Source: Bradysia coprophila (Eukaryota; Arthropoda; Insecta; Diptera; Sciaridae). From it: a stretch of DNA of 64,000 nucleotides. The notes beneath the pieces were generated by a model, which was not told the DNA's origin, made no database searches, and saw nothing but the letters and a program-made list of their open reading frames with translations. Shown piece after piece: positions 36,219-47,700 of the stretch (positions within the stretch are counted from its first letter, which is position 1; every line of letters starts with the position of its first letter). The stretch is taken from positions 5,442,584 through 5,506,583 of the forward strand of contig NW_023503616.1 of the NCBI RefSeq assembly GCF_014529535.1, in the 5' to 3' direction. Position numbers and translations under genes: made by a program.

Positions 36219-36313
36219 GAGTACAAAGTACTTTATTAGGCTCTCTAGATGTGTGAGGCCGCGGGCCGTGTGTCATAATACACTTCGTGAGCATAATTAG
36301 GTACTTTGCACCG
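36219..36313. mobile_element. palindromic MITE with GGCCGCGGGCC core
   Basis: Imperfect arms share TRCAAAGTAC at the outer ends and TTATTAGGCTC/GAGCATAATTA inside, meeting at the GC-rich GGCCGCGGGCC at about 36257-36267. No coding capacity. Confidence 0.6.
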
Positions 36314-36484
36314 AGATTCATACAACGTTTTATGCCAGAGACAGAGAGGCATCCGTGCGCGTATGGTAAAGCACACTTAGCTTCACTGCAATTGGCATCG
36401 AAAATTCTATTATCGGTGGATTAATTACTTGTAAATTAAGAATTTGGCTAGTGTGATTACTCACGTTTTTGTGAATAATAGTTA

Positions 36485-36596
36485 TTTATACTACAAGAAC
36501 TGTAAAGAGTATTTTATGTTCGAGAAATAGTAAATAGTAACCTATTTGCCATTTTGAGAACATAAAATACCCTTTACAGTTCTTGTAGTATAAATT
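36485..36596. mobile_element. inverted-repeat element with 38-bp arms
   Basis: The arms 36485-36522 and 36559-36596 are inverted repeats with one or two mismatches. They start ATTTATACTACAAGAACTG and end at TTTTATGTTC, around a 36-bp centre. Non-coding. Confidence 0.8.
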
Positions 36597-36608
36597 TTTT
36601 TATATATT

Positions 36609-36828
36609 GAGCGCTTAAACGCACTTTATTTGACCAAAAACAAAACACACATTCTGTGTGTACATATTAAAACGCGTCGTCTATGTACCTTTACAGTTCA
36701 ACTTTAAGACTTATATACGCGACTATAAAGCTTATGTATTGGCTTATGTATTTGATGTTTATACACGAATCGCAAAGCCTTCTTTACATCGAGGTTTGCG
36801 GTCAGATAAAGTGCGTCTTTTAAGCGAG
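36609..36828. mobile_element. inverted-repeat element adjoining two others
   Basis: GAGCGCTTAAACGCACTTTA followed by TTTGACC (36609-36635) is matched inverted at 36801-36828, with GGTCAGATAAAGTGCG and TTTTAAGCGAG. A 79-codon frame lies inside it but has no recognisable domain and is partly made of the arm. Confidence 0.6.
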
Positions 36829-37093
36829 AAATATATAAAAAGTTTAGAAGACGCTCCGGAGTGTCCCTTGCAATCCGAAGCCGAAGACACTATGTAATTA
36901 TTGACATATTACGATTTCTTTCATCGATGATAATACAAAAGGAATATGAAACTTAAAATTTCTTATTTAGCTTACGAATGTGATAACATTATTATATGTT
37001 TTGGTGAGTATCAAGTTTTATTTCGGATGACCATCATTTGATCGAAGATTTATATTCAAGCGTAAATCTAGTATCATAAAAATGTCGCGTTTG

Positions 37094-37101
37094 TATATAA
37101 A
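37094..37101 (+). promoter_or_regulatory. TATA box of cuticular gene 4
   Basis: TATATAAA lies 78 bp upstream of the start codon. This implies a short 5' untranslated region of about 45 nt. No strong initiator is visible. Confidence 0.6.
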
Positions 37102-37171
37102 TAAGAGTGGACCGAGACCAAATATTTTACAATTAAATTCGCTTTCATAGTGATAACATATTCCTTGAGAA

Positions 37172-39719
37172 ATGAAATTCATTGTGAGTATTTAACATTT
37201 TTCACCAAATTGCTAAAGGGATTAGTAAATAGTTTGCGATTAAATGTTAAAAATTTCGTGAAATCAACCTAAAGTGGAATTAAATCAAAGTTTTTTATTT
37301 GAATTTTAAGTTTGTGACTTTTTAAGATTTAAATTATTATACTTAATTGCTAAACTGTGTCGTCAAAATTTAAATGGAAACATTATTTATTAAGCTACGC
37401 ATTTCGGGCTAGGAATAAAATTTGTATGAACAAAATGTGTGATGTCGTTGTAAAATTTTGGTTGACAAAATTTTTCAGACTAGCTTTTGAGCATTTTCCC
37501 AACATTCTAAAAAAATATGGAAACAGACGCCGACGGAAACTTTTTTTTTGCAACTCAAATTATCGTAAATTTAGTCTCAGCAATAATCTTATTTCGTGTG
37601 TCAGTTGTGGATTACATGTTCAGACCGTTTAACAGAGGAAGAATTAGATTTTGGCAATCGGCCGCGTATCCAACATAAAAGTTGTCGACAAATTTATTTA
37701 TTCATTTTTTAAGCAAAATTGTGTCTGTTTTCCTTTTTTTATTGGTTTCATGATCCCAAAATTTTCTTGAATGGATTTCATCTGGCAAACTTTTAATCCC
37801 CTTCCATCAATATATCAGTGGTAGACTTCTCCACATTTTCTGGACGAGCGACAGACTTTATTGAATTACATCTACATCCATTCATTAGTGTGCTTTGCAG
37901 GTGAAAGATGATGAAAGAGTTTAGTCTAATTGAAAACGATGAAATTCACTTATGAAGATGATGTGATATATTAACAATGTAATGGTACTAAACATATCAA
38001 CCGGGCTATGAAAACTCATGCGAGATTTCAAATTTGTTCTCCTATTCAGAGAATTCTATAAATATAGCCTATGAATTAATAACAACGTACTCTCGTAATC
38101 TCGGGATTATTATGCACTTTAGTGCACAAACGTTTTAAGCTCAATTAAAGCTTTTACAGTCTGAATATTACCCATCAAAGCACATTCACTGAAAGTAGAA
38201 CACCACACGACTATTAATTTATTTATTTTTTTTAAATTTTATAAATGCGTAAAACTACAAGCAGCTTATAGACGAATTTTCAAATCTTTTTAAGAAGATT
38301 TTATTTAGTTCAGATTTGGCTAGTGGAATAAGTTTTAATTTTAACATTGGCTTACCGTTCATTATCGTGCTGAAAATGACAAATTAATAAATATTTTAAA
38401 TTCCCGCAGATTTTGGTATCAGTAGCCCTATTGGCCGTAGCCAACGCTGCAGAAGTTACTATTCTTCGCAGTGAACAAAACGTCAACCCTGATGGCTCAT
38501 ATCAATATGCTTACGAAACAAGCGATGGCGTTTCAGTAGACCAACAAGGATCAGTTAAAAATGCTGGAACAGAAAATGAATCCATTGTAAGTAACACTAT
38601 TCCAAACTATCGACAATAGACTTCGATAAAAAATTTAGTTGAGTGTATACCTCAAAAATACGAACGGAATTGAAGATTAAATGTACAACATTGCCATCAG
38701 CAAATAGGTAACCGCACATTGAACATATATTCAACATCTACGCGGTAGCAGAGTGAAACAATTTTCAATTTTGATTCCAATGAAGTCAGCAATAAAAACA
38801 AAACAATAAATTGCTTCTGCCTATATTGTTTGAATTGTCTGAGAGTGCAATACATACCGTGCCTATACCGCGATATATAAATGTAAAATTGATACAAGCA
38901 GTTTGCGTTCGGGTTATGCAATTTAGTAATACGGCAGAAAGGTCATTAATCAATTATTTTGCGGTATAACACGATAGCTAACAAGCGATAATTCATTGAA
39001 CTTTCTTTGAATGATTCAGACATGCGGTGTGTATAGCCAAGAAGGTCAATACTGTGCTTACATTTAAATATGTGTTCGCAATAATGTTTCAAAAAAATAA
39101 ATCTGCAAATAATTCCTTCACAAAAAGATTGTGTCAAATTGTATTCAAATTAATTTTTATGATTTGAATGGGTCGGTTATTAAATGATTTATTTATCAGG
39201 AAGATCGAAATGTATATAGCTTCAATTTAAATGCAAAGTAATTTGAACCGACCGAAAAAAAAACGTTCATTTCAATTGTCCTAGTGCGACAAGATCTTTT
39301 ATGATTTTAGTTGAAAGTGAAAACGTAATTGCAATTTTGAAATTTTCGTTAGAAAGTTTTAAGTAGGATTGATATCGGCATCGAAGTAAAATAAAACATT
39401 TTTCTGTTCATAGGATGTTCAAGGTCAATTCTCCTACAAATCTGACGATGGTACACCAATCAGCTTAGTTTACGTTGCTGATGAGAATGGTAAATTATTT
39501 ATTTTGAGCGAAAACTTCATTTAAATTTTGATTAACTTTTCGTGTTTTTAGGATTCCAACCACAAGGAGATCATCTTCCAGTTCCACCACCAATTCCAGG
39601 TGAAAAATAATTTATTTTTTATAGTTTTTTATTCGGGATTTAACTTACATTCATTGTTTGTTACAGAATTGATCCAACGTGCTCTCAAATACTTAGCCGA
39701 ACATCCACCAAAGGAATAA
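37172..39719 (+). CDS. RR-1 cuticular protein, compact (gene 4)
   Basis: The exons are 37172-37183, 38410-38586, 39414-39489, 39552-39599 and 39667-39719, giving 121 residues with consistent phases (0, 0, 1, 1). The signal peptide is MKFIILVSVALLAVANA. The RR-1 domain spans about 31-98: [67 protein letters not shown]. It ends with the amphipathic LIQRALKYLAEHPPKE, almost the same as the tail of gene 3. The product should be a secreted chitin-binding larval or endocuticle protein. It shares the MKxI first exon and the intron before (D/A)xQGQFSY with gene 3, and has two more short introns (62 and 67 bp) in the C-terminal half. Family assignment is certain; the orthologue is not. Confidence 0.93.
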
Positions 39720-39878
39720 GCCTAATTGGACAAACCATTTTTGAAATAGCTTTATACTTTGATTCTGTAAATATTTTCACAAAAAAAAGTTTTTTTTTCA
39801 AAATTGTTAAATATCTGATTTGTACCATAGAGGAGACACTGCCATCATAATGTAAAAACCTGTTGCAATACATTTTAT

Positions 39879-39884
39879 ATTAAA
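39879..39884 (+). terminator. candidate poly(A) signal of gene 4
   Basis: ATTAAA, the common variant signal, 160 bp after the stop codon; no AATAAA lies closer. Confidence 0.4.
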
Positions 39885-40490
39885 AAACCAACAAAATGAG
39901 TATTTTTATTAAACCACATGTTTGTCTCAATTATGTTGTCAACATTGATGTAATATTGTAATGGACATCAAAATGATTAATCATTAGTCATACACTCTAG
40001 TCAAACATTACGTATGATGTTGTTATTTAGCTGGGTTTATTCGGTCAATTAAGCAAATGCGTACAAAAACGTTTGTACGGAATAGAGGCTACCAATTTTT
40101 GCACGTATTTATAATAGTGGGTCGAAAGAGACTATTACCTTTTTGACCATAATAGAGACTCCAGGTTTTTTTTAACACTTTGCTCTTCTGTTGGATGGAA
40201 GAGGCAAGCTGATTTTCTGCAGATTCGATATGTTTTTGAAAGTTACAAACTGTCATAAAATTAAAGACAAACATAAATGATGCAGAGGAATTAGTATTAG
40301 CTACGAGCTACTAGCATCGTAAAAGATATTTTAAAAATAAACATTTAGCTTCAATTATATATTTAGCGACTCAGCTTCCGGCTGCAGAACATGGTGCCCC
40401 AAAAGAAAAAAGTTTTATCTAATATAGCCAAAAAATCGCTAATAGTTATTTGTTGACAGAGAGAAAAAAAATATTAGAAATTTAATTTTT

Positions 40491-40613
40491 TAATAACAGT
40501 ATTTTACTTGCCACCCGAAGGTGACAAGAACACTCTTTTGAGAGACAAAAGATTGAATTTGCGTTCCAGAGTGTTCTTGTCACCTTCGGTTGGCAAGTAA
40601 AATACTGTTATTA
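40491..40613. mobile_element. near-perfect 46-bp-arm palindromic MITE
   Basis: The arms 40491-40536 and 40568-40613 differ at one position. They start TAATAACAGTATTTTACTTG, pass through CCGAAGGTGACAAGAACA, and end CTCT before a 31-bp centre. The palindrome extends to flanking TT/AA, so any target duplication is ambiguous. The high arm identity points to a recent insertion. Confidence 0.85.
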
Positions 40614-41285
40614 AAAATGTTTGACCAGAGCGTAGCGAGGGCCACCAGTTACCCAAGAAAATGATTCCTACTTCTTTACCGATTAGGTTTCACAACAAAG
40701 GCTCCCGAAGCTGAGGTGAGAAAATAACTGTTTCTCCCCTGCGTCATGAAAATAAATTTTGTATTTTGTAAAGAAGCAAAGCATTTGAAAATCAGTTCAT
40801 AACTGTCCATTTATTTTACATATTTAACATCGAACGTTTCTGTTCAAAATTAAATATCAATGACCATTGATAAGGTTTTTTTTTGGATTTATTAAAATAT
40901 GCACGTACGTACGTGCACTTCCTCTATAAGAAATATATTGTATACGGCCATATTCGTATTTTATATGGATAAATTAGGGTACTATACTTAACCCAATCAT
41001 ATTCTCTGACATTCTTTATCAAACAACTATTGTGTTACATTGATCGAGACTATTCCAATTTTCTCTATACCGCTTGGAAGCAAACTGAGTAATTTCATTA
41101 TTTTCATTGCAATTTGGTATGGTATGTCTTTTGTTCGAGTTGATACTTTGGTAATTTTTTTTTTTTCTAATTTTACCATTAGCATGAGATTATAAAATTG
41201 CTATTAATGTTGAATTGCAAACTATTAGATACGAATTTCAAAGTTAATCCCTGTTTAATAAACCATCATACATTGCATACAAACT

Positions 41286-42430
41286 TTTTAGACCCGTACG
41301 AAGTACTGGGGTCTTATAGGTTTACGCATACGTTTGTAACACGTCGAATTGGACTCCCTGAGTAAGGGGAAACCTATTGTGGTTGTCTAGAGATGCCAAA
41401 TCCGCGAAAAAAAAAATGTCCGTCTGTCCGTCTGTCTGTCTGCACGATAACTTGAGTAAAACGCATCCGATTTAAAAAATTCTTTGCTTTCCCGTTTTGT
41501 AATGTCAAAAGACAGGCTAAGTTCGAAGATGAGTGATTTTGGATCGACCCCTCCCGAGCTGTGGCCCAATAAGTGCTTTACGGTTTTTCGAAGATATCTC
41601 CGGACATTTAAACGTTAAACTTGTAAGTGATACGTCAAATAAAAGGTATTTACAATACCGATCGACAAAAAAAAAGTTTATGGAAATCGGATGACCGAGT
41701 CGTGAGTTAGACCCCTTGGTGTGGAACAGGCACAGGGCGGCAAGCAGTTTTTGCTTGTAGGTCGGCCACATTTGAACATATTTCGTTCGTTTTAGCTTTA
41801 TTAGATAGGTATTGACCGTACCAATCAGGGAAAAAAAAGTTTATGAAATTATGTTCTCCGGAGCGTGAGCTAGGTCTCTTGGAGTGAGCTCTTATCTGGC
41901 TACTCGGCCGTACAGTGAACGTGGAGTATTTTGTCAATATCTCGAGTAAATTTTGACCGAATTTCATGAATTTTTTTTTGTTTGAAAGGTATTAACGAAT
42001 GTAAAGCGTCGGTACTATTTCCGGTCTCCTAACAAAATGGCTGCCGGCGGCCATATTGGATTTTATTAAAAGTGATATAAAGTGGGAAAAATGATGCTTA
42101 GAGAGTTTCTGTTAACATGGAAATAATGTGTTAAGTGTGAGGGGTTTCAGGGATTCCATATATGGACATCTATATATACCTATATACAGCTATATTGAGC
42201 TATATACAGGCATATAGAGCTATATAATAGCATATTCCTCTGTGAAATGTTTGCTCCGGCAATTTAGTTGTATATGATAACAAGGCAAAGAGTGGATAAT
42301 GTAAGTGATTTTAAAGGGAGAATAGTTTTTCAGCAGAGAAGAAAATGAAGTAAGAGAAATGAAGAGTTTCACATTAAAGGCTTTTGATACGAATAGGTGT
42401 TTCGTACGGGTCGGCGTTAGCTATGTTTTT
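41286..42430. repeat. 1.2-kb interspersed repeat, copy B (inverted relative to copy A)
   Basis: This is the reverse-complement relative of 23192-24397, alike along its whole length except for indels of about 100 and 38 bp. The short reading frames conserved between copies are shifted relative to each other and show no domain, so they are probably not genes. The two copies form a widely spaced inverted pair, about 16.9 kb apart, around genes 3 and 4. Confidence 0.8.
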
Positions 42431-43041
42431 TATAAATTTTTTATTTGATGCAAATGTTTTAATACTTCACTTGGGACATAACGCTTGCAGCCAGCATACT
42501 TTGAATAACTTCCACTCCATATGAAACAGATGATGTTTATTTGTTTAAATGCCGTAATTTACTGGAAATAAAAATATACAATTTTGTGTTATAGTCGTCA
42601 ATGCGAACGAATCGGCGGTCTGTCGTTTATCTCCTGTTTGTGCAGAAACCCAGTTTAAACAAAGTCAGTAAATTATGCATCAGGACATGGGAAAAAATAG
42701 AAAATTTATAATGAATGGTATTGCGCATTTCTCGATGGTAAAAAAATACATTCCATCTGCCGTGGGTGCACAACTCTATTGTATTGACGAACGGCCCAAT
42801 CACTTTAGAAAAAACAGCTATCGTAAAGTTACTTATCTAAAGCATTTAATGGTTGACTGTGATGTTCATGACATTTTCGAAATTGGTTTCATCACACGTT
42901 ACCTGCATACTTAATGAATCAATTTAACCGCAAAATGCATCTGATTTCTGTCTAAAACGTTAAACACTTATTTTCAATTGAAGCAAGTGAATAAATTTGT
43001 CATTTTATTATCATTTAATTGTGTCCATCGCGTATTCAGAG
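42431..43041. other. intergenic DNA upstream of gene 5
   Basis: Short AT-rich spacer between the 1.2-kb repeat and the gene 5 TATA box. It probably holds the proximal control region of gene 5. No specific site was identified. Confidence 0.4.
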
Positions 43042-43050
43042 TATATATAA
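43042..43050 (+). promoter_or_regulatory. TATA box of cuticular gene 5
   Basis: TATATATAA lies about 90 bp upstream of the start codon, the same arrangement as in genes 3 and 4. A GTCAGCG motif follows at 43058-43064, too near to be a standard initiator. Confidence 0.55.
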
Positions 43051-43133
43051 GCTGGGCGTCAGCGACCATCTAATTTAGTTATATATCGTAAGTTCATTAG
43101 ATTTAAAATTGGAAATATTCTCATCCATACACA

Positions 43134-44702
43134 ATGAAATTGTTGGTGGTAAGAAGAATTCTTAAGAATCAGTCTTTGTGCCCAATGAGTTAGAAATTTG
43201 TCGCTCATCAAACAGGCTTTGCTTTATCTAAATTGTGGCATATTTCTTGCGAGTGCACAGAATGATGGAAGATATAGACCAATCAACAGTTTCGTTACTC
43301 AGAAGCCAGTTGTAATAAGTGATGGACGTTATCGACCCAGTAATGATGGAAGGTATAATAATCAAATAAAAAATCGAAACGAAAAAAAGGTCTAACTTAA
43401 TCCTTTAAGGTATAATCCAGCCAATGATGGTAAATATCGTCCCAGTAACGATGGTAAGTATGTTCATATAGGAGATAAAGACAGAGGACAGTATACGGGA
43501 GGCGGTGGAGAATACACTGGTGGAGGTGGCGAATATACAGGAGGTGGAGGCGCTTATGATGGAGGATTTGGAAAGTACAGCGGAGGAAGTGGACAAACTA
43601 ATGCAGGAGCAAATACTGGAATTGGTTCAAGAGTTGGTTTAGAGAAATATTCAACTACAGTGAAACCTATTCCAAACGTGAATGCAATTGGTAGCAATGG
43701 GTGGAGAATTATTCGAGATGAAAGAACAGAAGACACCGACGGATACCATTACCTGTAAGATTTAAGTAATACGCTAAAGGTCTCCGGTGAAGTGCGATTG
43801 CAGAACACTTTTGCTTACCGTGCAGCACTGCAGCACCGATTACAATGATCATAGTGCCGTTTTGTATAATTTATGAGTTCTCTCATGAACAATCAAATAG
43901 TTATTTGGCAATTTCTTTTCATCTGTAACTGAAAATATTTCATTGCTAAACTGCCAAACCTACGTCATATGTGATGTGTTAAAAAGAAGAAACTTTCGGA
44001 AAAGGAAATTTTGCTATTATTGAAAGCACAAAATTAACTGATCCGGAAGACAGAAATCGACAAAGTAAAGGAAAAACTTAAACTTAACTCTGACAAACTT
44101 CCATTTACAATTCAAATGACTACTTTCCCCGAATCAAAGTTATCACATCAACCTCAACGCCTACAAATCCTTCAAACCACAAAAAACATGGGTCATTCTT
44201 CTTATTGAATAACCATCTACGCACATAACCATCTATAATTCATACGCCTTTGTAGCAACTTTCAAAACTTTTGTTATTTTGTGTGCCATAAAATTTCAAT
44301 CTGAGCTCATCAGGCGCTTTCATATTAAATTGAATGTTTATTTAACATGTTTGCAAACCGTTTTCGTTTTGTATGTTCGAAATATAGATATGAAACCGAA
44401 AATGGTATATTAGCTGAAGAATCGGGTCGAATTGAGAATTTGGCACCGAACGAGGATGGTTTGAGATCGAAAGGATTTTATCAATACACGGGTGATGATG
44501 GTGTACTGTATCGAGTTGATTACGTTGCTGATAATAACGGATTTGTCCCTCAGGTAATTATTTTTGTTAAAATGTTCAAGTTTAACGTTATAGCCGTACA
44601 ACCCTTTTGAAACATTGTTTTTGTTAGGGCGATCATATACCCAAAACGCCACCAGCCATTCAGAAATTGTTGGACTACTTAGCGTCACAGTCACAGTCGT
44701 AA
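43134..44702 (+). CDS. RR-1 cuticular protein with DGRY repeats and Gly-rich region (gene 5)
   Basis: The exons are 43134-43148, 43216-43352, 43410-43754, 44388-44553 and 44628-44702, giving 245 residues. The signal peptide is MKLLVALLYLNCGIFLASA. Five DG(R/K)Y motifs follow at residues 22, 41, 49, 57 and 65, the last four exactly 8 residues apart. Next come YTGGGGE repeats (about 78-105) and a Thr/Asn-rich linker with GWRIIRDE. The RR-1 domain begins DGYHYLYETENGILAEESG (about 159-177) and ends VDYVADNNGFVPQGDHIP, then a helical tail (IQKLLDYLA). The product should be a secreted chitin-binding cuticle component. The architecture resembles what I remember of Drosophila Cpr49Ac, unconfirmed. 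Intron 2 is only 57 bp and is flanked by the direct repeat AAGGTATAAT; reading through it hits a stop, so splicing is required. A strong unused donor (GTAAGT at 43454) lies in a DGKY repeat. Confidence 0.9.
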
Positions 44703-47700
44703 AGTGTTTTATTTAATCATTTTGACTTGTAATTAAAAACTAAAACTTTAATGTTCTAAATAATTAAATTCGTTTATCTCTGTTTCTGTATGTTGCAATT
44801 CGTAAAGTATTTTTTATTGCTCGTGAAAACGACAAATAAATGCAAATCAGTCCATTTGAAGGAAGACTGGTACGCCGATAAAAGTTTAAATAATCCTTAT
44901 CCCAATGTACAAAAGGAATTTGTTTTTTTTTTGTGAAATGAAATCGGTCGTTGTCTGGCTCAAATTTTGATTGCTGACTACAAAAAATGTTGCTCTTTAT
45001 ATTACTGATAAAGCGATTTATTGACAATAAATTACTATAATACCATTCATACGGGGAGTGTTTTGATATTATTTTAAATGAAAGCCCAAAAATTTCTCTT
45101 CACCACTGACCCACCAACCACTCTTTATATTTATCCGAAATGGTTTGGTATGGTGACAAAAAGTTTCGCATCAAAAACTTGACTCGGAAAATTAGGCATG
45201 AACGTCGCCCGCGATTTTTGTTTAGTAAACATTCTCTGTGTTGATTAGGTCGTGAGATTTAATTTTAAAATGTTTACTTTTCCACAGTATCAACCTTTCC
45301 GACGCATAATTTTATAGGCAGCTGAGTGTATATACACATTTGCGCTATAGGTCGCTTTATCGCTATAATAATTTAATTTAGTTCATTTTTTTTCACTCTC
45401 TTTCTTTTCGTGACAACAACAGAAAATCAAAAGTTTTTCCTTTAATATTTTGCTTCCAATTTAATGTAAACAACACATTGTTGGAAAACAAAAATAATTT
45501 ATAATTGAAATTTCCCTGTCATTGCCCAAATTTAAAATTATTTGACTTATTATCTGATAAAACATTTCAACATATCGTTAACCATTGTGTTTTGAAACAA
45601 ATCTGAAGTCTTAAGATTTTCGTTTTAAATTCAACATGATACCTATCGTGTTTGCTCAAGTATAGAAATAACACTCAAGTCAACATCATTCTGTAAATTG
45701 AGAACATTAATAAGTTAAAGTTGTTACAAACAATATGGTAATGACAAACCTTTTCTGACATTGAGAGTGGATGTGTGTGTTAGATGTGCCTTGTATAGTT
45801 AATACACTGAATGGTTGTGTAACCAGTTGAGTACAGTGGTGAATATATGAAGCTTTTCTTGTACATAATTTTGGCTCGCGGAAGTACCTTCTGTAATAAG
45901 GGGAGAAACATTGTATCATTATGTTACATCTAATCATTCAACGTCGAATTAAAATATCAGAAAATATATTTGATTTGAGAGCACGAAGACGGAAGTGCAT
46001 GATGAAAGATGTTACTATAATTACAAGAAATCCTTGACAAGAACGTGGGAGTCAGTGGGGAGTTCGCGTATTCTTTTCAAAACAACGAGAGTTGGTAAAT
46101 GGAAAATTAAATTAGGAGAAGATGAAAACTTTTAGTTACTACAAGATGTATGTATGTGTGATGAAGTGCACGTCTACAAACTTAAGTACTCCATCCCATA
46201 CAGGAGTTGTTCTGTAACACAACATATTCACAACAAACAACGAGGGGTGATATTTTTCTTGAGCTTATTGTTCTCTACCGAAAATATTATTTTCAGAATT
46301 TCCAGAGTTTTTTCATCATTTGTTAAAGTATACAATCAAAGAGAACAGTTACGTGTTGTAACATTTTCTGACTGTAACAGTCAGTGACTGTTGAAGCTGG
46401 AAGCATTGACCACAATCATGTTACGGAAGTTTCGTTTTTTTCTTCACAAAATATCGCTTCGCAAGAACACACGTATTCATTATTTATTTGCTGCATTGTT
46501 ACATAAATTTAAACAAAGGATGGAAAAACGACTCCGTCTTGGTTGTACATCGTACAAATTATCGTCTTCTCATACGACAGCCTGTCATCACATCATCATA
46601 TAAAAATAATATTTATTTCCTGTTCCTTTTCATCCTTTTGAAAGCAGTCATTAATTTTAAATTTGATTTCATGCAGCAATTTCAATTTCAGAGTTGAAAG
46701 AGTCAACCAACCGGGCACATTATCATTTTTATCTTTTTAAATTGTATAGCCGAAATACCATCGTACAGGCATCATTACCCGCAAGAAATATGCATAAAAT
46801 GTAACATGGTCCTAAGGTAAATGAAAAAAATATTAAAAACAAAAAAATTAACAAAAACATAAAATATGTCATCGCGGTGTATAATCTCTGCCGCAAAATA
46901 AGATAAAATGAAAATATTGCGAAGAACACAATGAACTTTTTAAAGTTGCACGTGCGCCAGAGTAGAGCTGCTTCATTCATTCAAAAATTAATTAACTTTA
47001 GTCTGAAATCGTTTGGCAAAAAAAAAAAATTAATAATAAAGACCGTGGTCGCCGAAAACTCTTTAAATCGACCTGTTTTCAATTAGAAGATCGATACAAT
47101 ATTCTGAAACTGAAAGATACAGCGCGTCCTTGCAGACATAATATAGCAATGATTCACCATCGTACGTACCCCGTTTTGTGAAGCGCCCATAAATGCACTG
47201 ACGTTATTCTTAACTGAATGCCAATTATAATCTGAAGTGAAATTGAATACTTTCCAATTTAAGAATAAATTCTTTGTGGCACAAAAATATTAAAAGCCAT
47301 GTTCGAACATAACTATAAAATTGGACTTTAAAAAATAAATACGCAATATGTCAGGTCCCGTACTTGCGAGACAATATGCACTTTGGTGTAACTTAATTCA
47401 TTATAATATTCTTTAGCCGAAGATTTAATGTATTCCCAATACAATATTGTATTGAAGCGAACAACATTCCACACCATCTACGTTAAATAAAAAAATATTT
47501 ATTGTCCAGTATCAGCCTACGATGGCGTAATTCCAAAAAAATACGTTAAATTCACGAAAATAACAGGGTTCAATGCATTCGATTGGTATTCATAATTGAA
47601 ACATCTCGGAAATTGTTACAGCATGACGAAGCAATCTACTCGACTTTTTATTGGTCTATGACAAATGTGATTCTGGTTTAAAATCATTTAAATGACTAAT

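Larger units (their letters stand above)
39720..41285. other. 3' flank of gene 4 and intergenic DNA
   Basis: Contains the gene 4 untranslated end and the palindromic element at 40491-40613. A 12-bp CTCAGCTTCSGG inverted pair (40370-40381 and 40704-40715) hints that this element lies inside an older one. No exon seen. Confidence 0.45.

Noticed and set aside
36658-36897. 79-codon plus-strand gene
   Set aside because: Partly formed by the right arm of an inverted-repeat element, with no recognisable domain.
41387-41967. Genes of 60-86 codons on the minus strand
   Set aside because: They are the broken equivalents of the frames in copy A of the same repeat.
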